64,000 nt of DNA from Lewinellaceae bacterium (GTDB lineage: Bacteria > Bacteroidota > Bacteroidia > Chitinophagales > Saprospiraceae). The stretch is taken from the NCBI GenBank assembly GCA_020636045.1, contig JACJYP010000010.1, forward strand, positions 62,001 to 126,000. The letters run 5' to 3'. Made by a program: the position numbers and the translations under genes. Each line of letters begins with the position of its first letter. Within the stretch, counting starts at the first letter, position 1. The notes under the pieces were generated by a model. It was not told the DNA's origin. It made no database searches and saw only the letters and a program-made list of their open reading frames with translations. Shown piece after piece: positions 26,595 to 35,681 of this stretch.

Positions 26595-27272
26595 TCAACC
26601 GGGTCTCATTTTCCGGGCGGAATTGAGTAACCATATGCCGATGACAAGACGGAACACCGGCTGGTAAAAACGGTTGTTGACCTCAACAATATGATCTACC
26701 CACGACAGTTCCCAAAAAGCATTGAAAAATGCAAGCAAAGTAAATGCCGACCAGGCCAAAAATCCCGCGCCGAGCCAGCGGCTGGTTCCTTTATCGCCAA
26801 TCAGGCACAAACCGTAGCACAGATTGCCAAGGGCAAATGCGAGGATGAATAGCAGGAACATGGGCGTCAGCACCATTCCAATATGATCCAGGTCGTACCG
26901 GATCATTTGTTGGAGCGCCGGATCGGTCGTTTGCAGGTATTGTGCACGCAGGGGGTTGAGATTCCCCAGCACCGTCAGCATACGGGCGATCTCGGTGATC
27001 CCGAACACGGAAAAGAACAGCGCGCCCAAAGCGATCAGGCCGCTGCTTTCTCTGTACTTCAGCACGGCAATGCCATACATGGACACGAGCACGAGCAGGC
27101 AGTGCACAACCACCGTCCAACGCAATGCCAGGTACAGCGGATCGCGATAGAGCAGCAGGCGTGCATCAAAATCGGGCGCCTGAATATCGATGAAATGAAT
27201 GGCCAGTGTACTGAATACCGTGAGCAGGGCGGCCAGGCCTGCTGCGGTCACGAATCTTTTATTTGCCGGCAT
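26595..27272 (-). CDS. Multi-pass membrane protein, DUF4386-like
   Basis: The 225 residues have six hydrophobic segments (FVTAAGLAALLTVFSTLAIHF, LRWTVVVHCLLVLVSMYGI, SGLIALGALFFSVFGITEIA, VLTPMFLLFILAFALGNLCYGL, LGAGFLAWSAFTLLAFF, VFRLVIGIWLL). The layout and the 'DHIGMVLTPMFLLFILAFALGNLCYG' stretch resemble the DUF4386 family, whose function is unknown. It precedes the GNAT gene by 49 bp on the same strand, so the two may be co-transcribed. Confidence 0.75.
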   Translation of the reverse strand: MPANKRFVTAAGLAALLTVFSTLAIHFIDIQAPDFDARLLLYRDPLYLALRWTVVVHCLLVLVSMYGIAVLKYRESSGLIALGALFFSVFGITEIARMLTVLGNLNPLRAQYLQTTDPALQQMIRYDLDHIGMVLTPMFLLFILAFALGNLCYGLCLIGDKGTSRWLGAGFLAWSAFTLLAFFNAFWELSWVDHIVEVNNRFYQPVFRLVIGIWLLNSARKMRPG

Positions 27273-27382
27273 GTTCTGCGATCTTTCCGATAAATATCCG
27301 CAACTCCGTCTGAACAGGGTCCACTTTCAGATCAGGGAGCAGGCAGGAGACCCCAACAGCGCAAACAATTGCATTCAGTTTC

Positions 27383-29821
27383 TTATTCACTTTTCAAACT
27401 CTCCGCCGGGTTCGCGACGGCAGCCCTGTACGACTGAAACCCTACCGTAAGCAGCGCCACCCCAATGGAAGCAAGGCCGGCGAGCGCAAACACCCACCAC
27501 TGAACATCGATCCGGAATGCAAAGTCGCGCAGCCACATTGCCATCACCCAATAGGCCAGCGGCGTCGCAACGGCAATGGCGATCAGCACCAACAGGATGA
27601 ATTCTTTTGACAACAAGCCGGTGATGGAAAAGATAGAAGCGCCCAGTACTTTGCGGATGCCGATCTCCTTTGTGCGGTTTACCGCCGCCAAGGCAGCCAG
27701 ACCGAAAAGACCAAGGCAGGCGAGCAGGATCGCCAGGGCGCCGGCATACCCGACGATGCGGCTCCAGCGCGCTTCGGAGATGTAGAAATTCGACAGGTTT
27801 TCGTCGAGGAAAGCGTATTGGAATGGAAGTTCGGGCGACAGATCTTTCCAGGCGGTTTCTGCGGCGGCGATGCCCTCGGCGATCCTGCCCGCCTGCAGGC
27901 GCACGAAGATCTGGTACGGCGCGTAATCGCTGAACATATGGAACATCATCGGCTGCACCTGGCCGTGCATCGACAGGTAATTGAAATCGCGCACCACCCC
28001 GATCACGACCGGGTCGTTGCCGCTGTCGCCGCGGAATCCGCGAAGCGGCTGCCCGACGGCATTGTCGAGGGTCCAGCCGAAGTCGCGCATCATCGATTCG
28101 TTGATAACGATGGCATTTAGCGTATCCGTCGAATAGGCATAGTCGAAATTGCGCCCCGCCAGCAGTTCCATCCCGAGCACCGGAATGTAATCGGGGTCGA
28201 CAAAATACTCGTACACCTCTTTGGGCTCGCCGTTGTAACTGAAGCCGTTCTGGTTCCAGCCGGTGCCGGCGCCCAGGCTCAGTTCGGACGCTGCAATGCC
28301 TGCGATGCCCGGTTGACCCGCAACCGCCGCGCGGAAGCGGGGGTACAATTGCTTGGCGTCCGTGTCTTCCGCATTGACGATCATCACGTTCGCCTTGTTG
28401 AAGCCGGGGTCGCGGGTCAGCAGATATTGCAGTTGCCGCACCATCACCAGCGTGCAGGCGATGAGGCCTACGGATAAAATGAATTGTACCGACACCAGGC
28501 TTTTCGTAAAAATATTGGCGCCCGCTACCCGGAATTTACTCCTGAGCACCTCGAGCGGCCTGAAACCCGATAGCACCAGCGCGGGATAGGCGCCGGCCAG
28601 AAGCCCTGCCAGCAGCGTCAGGGCGGGAAACATCCAGCCCAGTTCCGGGTATTGCGAAAGATCAAAGTGCAACTGCTTGTCCGTCAGTTCATTCAATGCG
28701 GGAAGAAGCAAATATGCCAGGCCGATGGCCAGGATCATGGATATGGCGCTCAGCAGCAGGGATTCGGCCAGGAATTGCCCCACCAACTGGCGGCGAAAAG
28801 CGCCGATGACCTTGCGCACGCCGATCTCTCTGGCGCGGCCGGCCGAACGGCCGATGGCCAGGGTCGTGAAATTGATGCAGGCAATGAGCAGTACCAGACC
28901 GCCCAGCCCGAGCAGGATCCAGCCGTAGCGGGGATTGAACGCAGGGGCGCCGCCGGCAAACACACCCGGTTCGGTGTGCATGCTTTTCAGGGATTGCAGG
29001 CGGTACGACATGGGCGGCCCTTCCCCTTTCCAGCGCCCTTCGTTGCGCATATTGGCCTCCTGATCAGGGTAGTATTTGTTCCAGAACTGCTGCAAACGCG
29101 CCGAATCGCCCGACAGGCCCGACCCCGGGCGCAGGGCAACAAACGTCTGATAACTCGAGCGGTTCCAGTTTCCCTCATTGCGCTTGCCCCATTTGGTAGC
29201 GGCGTGGCGGGCGTAACTGCACAGAATGCCAAAGCGTATGGACGAATTGGAAGGCAGGTTTTGCGCCACGCCGGTCACCAGAAAAGGCTCGAAATCGTCC
29301 ATCACCTTGATATCCAGTGTTTTGCCGGTCGGGTTTTCCTCTCCGAACAATTGCTGCGCCATGTGCTCCGTGAGCACGACGCTGTTCAGTTCGGATAAGG
29401 CCGTGCCGGAGTTGCCATAGCGCAGCGGGAAGGTAAACACCTCGAAAATTTGCGGATCGGCGTACAGGACCGGCAGTTTGGCGGTCTGCCGCGGCGAGCG
29501 CACAAACTGGTCGCCCCAGTCGCAAAAACGCACGTAATGCGTTACGTCGGGCAGATCGGCCTGCATCGCCGGCCCCAGGGGCATGGGCATATACGCGTCG
29601 TCATGCGCAGGGTCGCCGTTGGCCGATCTTGAATGCTGCAACACCCGGTAGACGTGGTCCTTGTTTGCATGAAAACGATCGAACGAAAACTCGTCGTTCA
29701 CGTGCAGCAACAGCAAGGCGAAACACGCCATGCCCGCCGACAAACCGGCGATGTTGATCAGGGTGATCCCTTTTGTTTTCCACAGGTTGCGGAAGGCGAT
29801 GCGCAGGTAGTTTTGTATCAT
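27383..29821 (-). CDS. FtsX/MacB-type ABC transporter permease
   Basis: The start MIQNYLRIAFRNLWKTKGITLINIAG is preferred over an ATG three codons upstream, by alignment with the paralogues. The protein is 812 residues with double MacB/FtsX layout: 'IACINFTTLAIGRSAGRAREIGVRKVIGAF' near 285-315, linker TMs near 430, a second periplasmic domain, and 'RTKEIGIRKVLGASIFSITGLLSKEF' in the C-terminal core, ending ANPAESLKSE. It is the second permease of a two-gene operon, but the gap to the first (113 bp) holds short GGTGGACGG repeats, so it could also be transcribed separately. Confidence 0.93.
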   Translation of the reverse strand: MIQNYLRIAFRNLWKTKGITLINIAGLSAGMACFALLLLHVNDEFSFDRFHANKDHVYRVLQHSRSANGDPAHDDAYMPMPLGPAMQADLPDVTHYVRFCDWGDQFVRSPRQTAKLPVLYADPQIFEVFTFPLRYGNSGTALSELNSVVLTEHMAQQLFGEENPTGKTLDIKVMDDFEPFLVTGVAQNLPSNSSIRFGILCSYARHAATKWGKRNEGNWNRSSYQTFVALRPGSGLSGDSARLQQFWNKYYPDQEANMRNEGRWKGEGPPMSYRLQSLKSMHTEPGVFAGGAPAFNPRYGWILLGLGGLVLLIACINFTTLAIGRSAGRAREIGVRKVIGAFRRQLVGQFLAESLLLSAISMILAIGLAYLLLPALNELTDKQLHFDLSQYPELGWMFPALTLLAGLLAGAYPALVLSGFRPLEVLRSKFRVAGANIFTKSLVSVQFILSVGLIACTLVMVRQLQYLLTRDPGFNKANVMIVNAEDTDAKQLYPRFRAAVAGQPGIAGIAASELSLGAGTGWNQNGFSYNGEPKEVYEYFVDPDYIPVLGMELLAGRNFDYAYSTDTLNAIVINESMMRDFGWTLDNAVGQPLRGFRGDSGNDPVVIGVVRDFNYLSMHGQVQPMMFHMFSDYAPYQIFVRLQAGRIAEGIAAAETAWKDLSPELPFQYAFLDENLSNFYISEARWSRIVGYAGALAILLACLGLFGLAALAAVNRTKEIGIRKVLGASIFSITGLLSKEFILLVLIAIAVATPLAYWVMAMWLRDFAFRIDVQWWVFALAGLASIGVALLTVGFQSYRAAVANPAESLKSE

Positions 29822-29934
29822 AACGATCAACGATCAACGGTGGACGGTAGACGGTGGACGGCTTACGGTGGACGGCTTGCCCGCCGGAGGTATACCGCAG
29901 GCGGGATGGTTTGCCTTCGGTATATCTTTGCCGA
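29822..29934. repeat. Short degenerate direct repeats in a permease-permease spacer
   Basis: Next to the start codon at 29821 lie two copies of CGATCAA, then ACGGTGGACGG-type units repeated three times (29836-29876) and an inverted CCCGCC/GGCGGG pair. No promoter or coding sequence is recognised. Confidence 0.6.
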
Positions 29935-32367
29935 TTATTCGCTGCGCAGGGCCTTTACGGGGTTGGCCAGTGCGGCCCTGAGCGCCTGAAAACTGATGGT
30001 GATGAACGCGATCAGCACGGCCAGCAGGACGGTGAACACGAACACCTGCCAACCGATATCGATCCGGTACACAAAATCGTCGAGCCAGCGGCGCATGCTC
30101 CACCACGCCGCGGGGGCGGCGATCAAAAAAGCGACCACCACCAGCAGCAAAAAGTCCCTGCTCAGCAGCCCGACCACGGAGCCGACGGATGCGCCCAGCA
30201 CTTTCCGGATGCCGATCTCTTTCGTTTTCTGGATCGCCATCAGCGATGCCAGTCCGAACAGCCCCAGGCAGGAGATCAGGATCGCCAGCAGCGCAAAGCC
30301 CTTGCAGATCATGGAAAAGCGGTTCTCGTCGCGGTAAAACTCGGCGATCGTTTCATCGTAGTAGCGTCCGTCGAATACCTGTTCGGGAAATACCTCATCG
30401 AACACCTGCCTGATCTTTTTCGTCGTTCCCGCCATATCCTGCGGGCGTATTTTGATGCCCACCACGTTGTAATACTCTCTGCGCGAGCACAGGGTCAGGG
30501 CTTCCATCTCTTCGTGCACGGAGTGGGAGTGAAAATCTTCCACCACGCCGACGACCGGCAGCATCTTCCGGCCGAGCCGGAGTTCTTTTCCAACCACCTC
30601 CGCGGGGTCGTTGATGCCGAGTTTGCGCAGCATGGTCTCATTCACCACGGCTTCTTTCAGGGTGTCGCTGGGACTCAAAAAACGCCCGGCGACCATGCGC
30701 AATCCGTAGGTGTCGAAATATTCGGGGTCGCAGAATTTCAGGGAAGTATGCACGGGCGCATCTTCGCTGCCGCGGCCCATCGCAAAATTGCTGCTCCATG
30801 TATTTCCGGATGAAGGCTGGTCGCTGGCAAAAGATACGGACTCCACGCCGGGAACCTGCATCAGCCGCTGCCGGTAAGTATCGAAACGCACCGCGCTGAT
30901 GCTGTCGGAAGCGACGGTATTATTGTACACCAGATTGGGCGTAAATCCGAGGTCCTTGTTCCGGATGTAATCGAGTTGACTGATCGTCACCATGGTGCCG
31001 ATCAGCAGGGCCTGCGCGATGGCAAATTGCAATACCACCAGCGACTTGCGCAGCGACACGCCGCCGACCGAGCGGTTGGTAATGCGATTTTTCAACGCTT
31101 CTACGGGGTTAAAACCCGCGAGCACGAGGGCGGGGTAAAGTCCGGAAAACAGGCTGACCAGCAGCACCGTCAGCAGCAGGAAGAGCCAGACCACGGGGTT
31201 GGAGAAAAACGGCAGAGCGTCCGGCACATCGGACACATATTTCAACAGGGGAGACAGCAAAAAGGCCATAATAGCGCCCGCAGCCACCGACAACACCACG
31301 ATCAGCGAGGTCTCGGCCATGAATTGCCGCGTCAGTTGGCCGCGGCTGCCGCCCAGCGATTTGCGCACACCGACTTCCCTGGAACGCCGTGCTGCCAGGG
31401 CCGTGGCCAGGTTGATAAAGTTGAAGCAGGCCATTACCAGCACCAGCAGACCGATCATGGAAAGTATCCAGAGGCGGCTTTTTTCAACGGAATGCGTGCC
31501 GGTGCTACCCAGATCGCTGTCGTAGTGCACCTCGGAAAGCCTTTGCATGCTGTGCCATTTGCTTTCGCCGGGTTTGTTATTGTGGTATTCTTCTTTACCG
31601 ACCGTAGCGAGTGCGGCAGCGGCAGCGTCGAACTGTCCTGCATCGTGCAGCAAGGCGTAAGCCTGGTTGTTGGTGCTGGTGCTGCCCCATTCCTTGCTGT
31701 AAAAATACTGATCGGGGTTTTGCACCAGGGTCTTATACGACACGATCACGTGAAAGGGGAAGTCGCTGTTGTCGGGCGCATTTTCCACGACCCCGCGCAC
31801 GGTCAGCAGCAGGGCGTTGTCCATCATCACGGTTTTGCCCATGGCCGCCTGCCAGGTATCGAAGCATTTTTCGGCTGTGCGCCGGTTCAGCACGACCGAA
31901 TTGGGCTCTGAGAGCGCCGTTTCCGGGTCGCCTACCAGCCAGGGCCAGTCGAATATTTTGAAAAAGGAAGCTTCGGTGAATATGCCGAGTTCGCGATCTT
32001 CATCGGTATTGAACTTGCGGTCGCTCAGCCGTCCCGACGCATCGCTCACGGTGATGGTGGGCCACGTTTCGTGCAGGCGGGCAAATGCCTCGAACTGCGG
32101 CACGGATTCCTGCATGGCATCCATCGCGGGGATCGGAATGCCGCAGGTCTTCGATTCGCCGGTGTTCGGGTTTTTGCTGGCCGTATAGATCCGGACGATG
32201 CGATCGCCTTTGCTGTGGTAGCCATTGAAACTCAGTTCGTAATGCACCAGGCGGAAGATCAGCAAACTCGCGGCGATGCTCACCGCCAGTCCGGCGATGT
32301 TGATGGCGGCGTACAGTTTGTTCTTTGAAAGATTGCGCAGGGCAAGTTTGAAATGAATACCGAACAT
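29935..32367 (-). CDS. FtsX/MacB-type ABC transporter permease
   Basis: The start MFGIHFKLALRNLSKNKLYAAINIAG is chosen by family alignment; the frame is open 23 codons further. The protein is 810 residues: TM ~21-40, periplasmic domain, 'MACFNFINLATALAARRSREVGVRKSLGG' near 310, linker TMs, second periplasmic domain, and 'KTKEIGIRKVLGASVGSVVGLLSRDF', ending ANPVKALRSE. It is the promoter-proximal gene of the second two-permease operon, with paired palindromes at 32511-32546 upstream. Confidence 0.93.
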   Translation of the reverse strand: MFGIHFKLALRNLSKNKLYAAINIAGLAVSIAASLLIFRLVHYELSFNGYHSKGDRIVRIYTASKNPNTGESKTCGIPIPAMDAMQESVPQFEAFARLHETWPTITVSDASGRLSDRKFNTDEDRELGIFTEASFFKIFDWPWLVGDPETALSEPNSVVLNRRTAEKCFDTWQAAMGKTVMMDNALLLTVRGVVENAPDNSDFPFHVIVSYKTLVQNPDQYFYSKEWGSTSTNNQAYALLHDAGQFDAAAAALATVGKEEYHNNKPGESKWHSMQRLSEVHYDSDLGSTGTHSVEKSRLWILSMIGLLVLVMACFNFINLATALAARRSREVGVRKSLGGSRGQLTRQFMAETSLIVVLSVAAGAIMAFLLSPLLKYVSDVPDALPFFSNPVVWLFLLLTVLLVSLFSGLYPALVLAGFNPVEALKNRITNRSVGGVSLRKSLVVLQFAIAQALLIGTMVTISQLDYIRNKDLGFTPNLVYNNTVASDSISAVRFDTYRQRLMQVPGVESVSFASDQPSSGNTWSSNFAMGRGSEDAPVHTSLKFCDPEYFDTYGLRMVAGRFLSPSDTLKEAVVNETMLRKLGINDPAEVVGKELRLGRKMLPVVGVVEDFHSHSVHEEMEALTLCSRREYYNVVGIKIRPQDMAGTTKKIRQVFDEVFPEQVFDGRYYDETIAEFYRDENRFSMICKGFALLAILISCLGLFGLASLMAIQKTKEIGIRKVLGASVGSVVGLLSRDFLLLVVVAFLIAAPAAWWSMRRWLDDFVYRIDIGWQVFVFTVLLAVLIAFITISFQALRAALANPVKALRSE

Positions 32368-32440
32368 AGGACAATTGTTTTCTGAAAAGCGGACCGGCCG
32401 GGCATCGGCGCAAGATCGGACACGGCCGCTTTGCATTACG

Positions 32441-32458
32441 GTTCAAGATATATGCCCT
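32441..32458 (-). promoter_or_regulatory. Possible sigma-54 promoter, imperfect -12 element
   Basis: On the minus strand GGGCATATATCTTGAAC has GG at 32456-32455, ten bases, then GA rather than GC. The -24 start lies 55 bp from the near palindrome, close to the 56 bp of the perfect cases, which supports it despite the -12 mismatch. Confidence 0.45.
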
Positions 32459-32510
32459 TTTGAAAGTATCTTGTAAATCAATTATTTAGAATAAAAAAAC
32501 GCTGTTCTGC

Positions 32511-32546
32511 CGTTCAGATTCGGACAGCGCTGTTCATTTTCGAACG
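32511..32546. promoter_or_regulatory. Paired enhancer-like palindromes
   Basis: CGTTCAGATTCGGACA (32511) and TGTTCATTTTCGAACG (32531) start 20 bp apart and each matches TGTnCG-N4-CGnACA with two mismatches. They lie upstream of the permease start at 32367. Confidence 0.65.
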
Positions 32547-32763
32547 GATTACCCCTTAATTTTACTGGGCATGAGAGACAGCCGAATTTTTGAGACAGTC
32601 CATATTTTTGACAAATCGGGTTACAATAAAACCGGCCTTATGGAAATCCCGCATTTCTCAACATTGAAAAATGCGGGAAGACCTATATCGGGTGTAACAA
32701 AAATGCAGCAACTGTTTTACCAAACATCATCTCACTTCCAAACGATCGACACAAATTACTCCG

Positions 32764-34203
32764 ATGAAAAACAAGCCGTTCCTCCTTTTCCTGTGCCTGC
32801 TTTGCGCAGCGGTCGCTCCGGCGCAGCCCGGCAGCAAAACCAAAACCGTGTACATCGACCCCGATATGCCGCCGAACCCGCCCGAAAAACCGGGCTATCT
32901 GCTGGTCGCCTGGGATGAATTCGACGCACCGCAGATCGATACGACGCGCTGGAGCCGCTCGGGCGACATCGATCCGGACAACTGCCCTTCGCGTTGTTTC
33001 GACGCAGCCGATCCCGGCAATGTGGTGCTGGAAAACGGGGTCTGCCGCCTGCTTGTCACGCCCTCTGCATCGGGCCCCTGCGATGTCAGCACAGCCGAGA
33101 TCAAGTCGTTCCGCTTCCAGGCCGGGGGATTCCGCAGCTGGCACATAGAGCCCGGTTCTTATCTGGAGATCCGCGCCAAACTGGCGCACGGCGGCCGGGT
33201 AGGATGCGCCGGATGGCTGTACACGCAATGGGTCGAGGGTAATATTTACCGCGAGATCGATATCTGGGAAACCTCCCACGACGACGATACGCGTTTTCAG
33301 ATCAACCGGCACTTCGGCGCACCCGGCGCCGGCGATCCGTTCCGCGTGCATGTGCGCGACCGGGAAGGCAATAAAGTGCATCTGTCCGAACACTTTCTCA
33401 CTTTCGGCGTGCAATGGGAAGCCAACAACGTCGGGTTTTACCTGAACGGGAAATTCGTCGCCGAGTATTGTTGCTTCGACCCCGGCCAACAATTCAACTG
33501 GCCGCTGTCGCTGCTGCTGGGAGCAGGGCGACCCTCGTTGGCGGACGAATGTCCCGTCATAGCCGAGCTGCCGCAGGCGATGGAAATCGACTATGTGCGC
33601 TACTACCGGCCTGCGGACCGGCACCCGCTCAGGCTGGTCAAAGTGACCGACACCGTGGCGATCGACGCGCAAAGCCAAACCTTCGCCTGCTGCCCGCAGG
33701 TGTGGGTGAATTACATGCCCGGCGTGGTCTACGAAGCCCTTAGCCCCGCCGCCAGCTTCGACGAGTGGCCGCATGTGCTGGACAATCAGGCCTGGGGTTT
33801 CACGCCGCTGCCCGGCCTGCCGCTCAACGCCGTTTACCCGCTCGATATCGTCGCCCGTTTTCCGCCGCCACATGCGTATACCGACACCCTGCATTCCTCA
33901 TTTTACCTAAGTGACGGACATTCCTTGTCGTTCGATACGCCCGACTACCTGGCGCCCGATCCGGTGCCGCCCGTCAAGATATATCCCACCCTGCTGCGCA
34001 GCGGCGAATCGCTCCGCATCGAGAGTCCTTATTTTTACAACCGGCTGCAGATCGTCGGCGCCGACGGGCGCGTGGTACTCACCGAACCCGTCGTCCGGGA
34101 GATCACTCGTGTAGATATGCCGGCCGGGCTGTCGCCGGGCGTGTATTTTGTGAAAATGCTGGGCGACTGCGGGTTGTGGTCGGGGCGTATCGTGCTGCGG
34201 TGA
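32764..34203 (+). CDS. Secreted GH16 family glycanase with T9SS sorting domain
   Basis: A signal peptide (MKNKPFLLFLCLLCAAVAPAQ) is followed by a GH16 jelly-roll domain (~35-285). The catalytic motif is E164-I-D166-I-W-E169 in YREIDIWETSHD, where E164 is the nucleophile and E169 the acid/base. 'HFLTFGVQWEANNVGFYLNGKFVAEY' is the usual GH16 strand. Residues ~290-395 are beta-rich and unassigned. The last ~75 residues (VKIYPTLLRSGESLRIES ... GLSPGVYFVKMLGDCGLWSGRIVLR) are a type A T9SS sorting domain, so the enzyme is exported through the outer membrane. The substrate is probably a beta-1,3/1,4-glucan or algal galactan, which would fit the sulfatase in the window. Confidence 0.92.
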   Translation: MKNKPFLLFLCLLCAAVAPAQPGSKTKTVYIDPDMPPNPPEKPGYLLVAWDEFDAPQIDTTRWSRSGDIDPDNCPSRCFDAADPGNVVLENGVCRLLVTPSASGPCDVSTAEIKSFRFQAGGFRSWHIEPGSYLEIRAKLAHGGRVGCAGWLYTQWVEGNIYREIDIWETSHDDDTRFQINRHFGAPGAGDPFRVHVRDREGNKVHLSEHFLTFGVQWEANNVGFYLNGKFVAEYCCFDPGQQFNWPLSLLLGAGRPSLADECPVIAELPQAMEIDYVRYYRPADRHPLRLVKVTDTVAIDAQSQTFACCPQVWVNYMPGVVYEALSPAASFDEWPHVLDNQAWGFTPLPGLPLNAVYPLDIVARFPPPHAYTDTLHSSFYLSDGHSLSFDTPDYLAPDPVPPVKIYPTLLRSGESLRIESPYFYNRLQIVGADGRVVLTEPVVREITRVDMPAGLSPGVYFVKMLGDCGLWSGRIVLR

Positions 34204-34311
34204 GTGGGAGAATTAATATTTTCGTTCTTTTGTTTAAACAACTCAGGTTGTGACGACAGATCGGTTCGTGGCATATGCCGTTAACATAAGCACCATAACT
34301 ATACGGGAGTT

Positions 34312-34417
34312 GGTAGCACGGCGTTTACGCCGCCCGGGTCAAGGCCATTTATGGCCGTAACGCGAAACAGTCGGCCATAAATGACCTCCAACAAGGCGGC
34401 GTAAACGCCGCGCTACC
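34312..34417. repeat. Palindromic intergenic element, complete copy
   Basis: GGTAGCACGGCGTTTACGCC at the left end pairs with GGCGTAAACGCCGCGCTACC at the right end. Inside, GGCCATTTATGGCCG pairs imperfectly with CGGCCATAAATGACC. The reverse complement recurs at 49888-49970 and the right half at 47025-47075. It is non-coding and could fold into a long cruciform or RNA hairpin. Confidence 0.85.
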
Positions 34418-34430
34418 CCCGAACCATCCT

Positions 34431-34615
34431 AGGGTCGATTGGTTCTAACGATAAGAAGAAAGCAGTTGGCAGTTGCAGTTAGCAGTCATAGCGGAATTTG
34501 GGCAAAATAGGAGATGAAGGCCATTTTTGCGCAGCAATTCGTACCGATATGAACACTGCTACTGCCAACTGTAACTGCCAACTTGATGTTCAAGATGCCA
34601 AACCGTAGAACCAAT
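34431..34615 (+). repeat. Dispersed MITE-like repeat
   Basis: This contains GGGTCGATTGGTTCTAACG, GCAGTTGGCAGTTGCAGTTA, CGGAATTTGGGCAAAATAGG, GGCCATTTTTGCGCAGCA and ACTGCTACTGCCAACTG in the same order as 7136-7277. The GCAGTTGGCAGTTGCAG start and the CTGCCAACTGTAACTGCC end are inverted repeats. With the palindromic element at 34312 it fills most of the 470-bp gap before the next gene. Confidence 0.65.
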
Positions 34616-34676
34616 CGCCCCTGGAACCATCCGGCAGGTCATAACTTTGATTAACACTAAACCCAATTTGATCAAG

Positions 34677-35681
34677 ATGCAAAAAATAATCATGAGCGCA
34701 CTGCTGCTGGCAGCCTGCCTGAGCGCCTCCGCCCAACGCGAAAGCCTCGCCTCCAGCATGCCTTTTTTTGAAAAAAAAGCCGTGGAATACCAGCACTGGC
34801 TCGATGCGAAAGGTTTCGGCCAGGTTTTGCAGGTAGAGCAGGTCAGGCTGAAAATTGACCGCAACCGGAACCTGGATTCCACGGAACTGGAACTGTTCCT
34901 CCTGTTGAGATCGACGGACGTCGATACCGCCATCGCAAAATGGAACCGGCTGAAAAAGGATTTCGATACCGATGCCGACTCACTGGAGGCGATGTTGTAC
35001 CGCGCATTCATCCACATCATGGAGATCCCGGATGCTCAGGGCAACATACAGATCTATGTGCGGAACCGATCCGCTTCCTACATCAAAGACACCCACATCT
35101 GGATCTGGCTGGAAAACGGGCGCATCGCCACGCAAAAAAAAGTAGCGACGATGAGGGCCAAGTCGTTCGAGATCAGCGTGCCCTACCCCGTGAAGAAAAC
35201 CGGCAAAAGCGCATCTTCCAAAATATCCGCCGCCAGGCGCCGCAGCGCCGACGAGGTGTTCGACCTGATCCTGAAACACGTAAAAACCTCGATGCTCGAA
35301 CATGCGCGCTACCGCAGCGAACTCAGCGACCGGAAACCGCATATTGAAAGCGATTCGTCGAGGACGGCCACCATGCTGAAATTTACGGTGGCCGATCTGG
35401 GCAAGGAAGTGCTGAGCGACCAAAACCGTTATTTTTGGGAATCCTGGGTGGGCATCAACACCATTGCGATGGAGCGGCTTTCGTTCCAGTTCGAATACGT
35501 CCCCGCTGCCGACGGGGGCTACTCGCTGAAATGCATCATCGACGGGAAGTTCGGCTCCGGCGTGTTCAAACCGCGCACTTCCGGGTATATGAACATGGAG
35601 CCCGATTTCGACGATTTCTTCGAAAAATACAAAAACGATTTTCGCCTCCGTATAAAAACCCTGCTGCAGAAAAAGCCATGA
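34677..35681 (+). CDS. Secreted protein of unknown function
   Basis: The start MQKIIMSALLLAACLSASAQ gives a signal peptide; the ATG ten codons upstream does not. The 334-residue product has no membrane segment after the signal. Its middle is lysine-rich (KKTGKSASSKISAARRRSADEVFDLILKHVKTSMLEHARYRSEL) and its end beta-rich (FQFEYVPAADGGYSLKCIIDGKFGSG). I recognise no family. The stop codon overlaps the start of the next gene (ATGA), so the two are translationally coupled; the partner is a membrane protein with an EAD11-like module. They may form an envelope sensor pair, but this is inference. Confidence 0.75.
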   Translation: MQKIIMSALLLAACLSASAQRESLASSMPFFEKKAVEYQHWLDAKGFGQVLQVEQVRLKIDRNRNLDSTELELFLLLRSTDVDTAIAKWNRLKKDFDTDADSLEAMLYRAFIHIMEIPDAQGNIQIYVRNRSASYIKDTHIWIWLENGRIATQKKVATMRAKSFEISVPYPVKKTGKSASSKISAARRRSADEVFDLILKHVKTSMLEHARYRSELSDRKPHIESDSSRTATMLKFTVADLGKEVLSDQNRYFWESWVGINTIAMERLSFQFEYVPAADGGYSLKCIIDGKFGSGVFKPRTSGYMNMEPDFDDFFEKYKNDFRLRIKTLLQKKP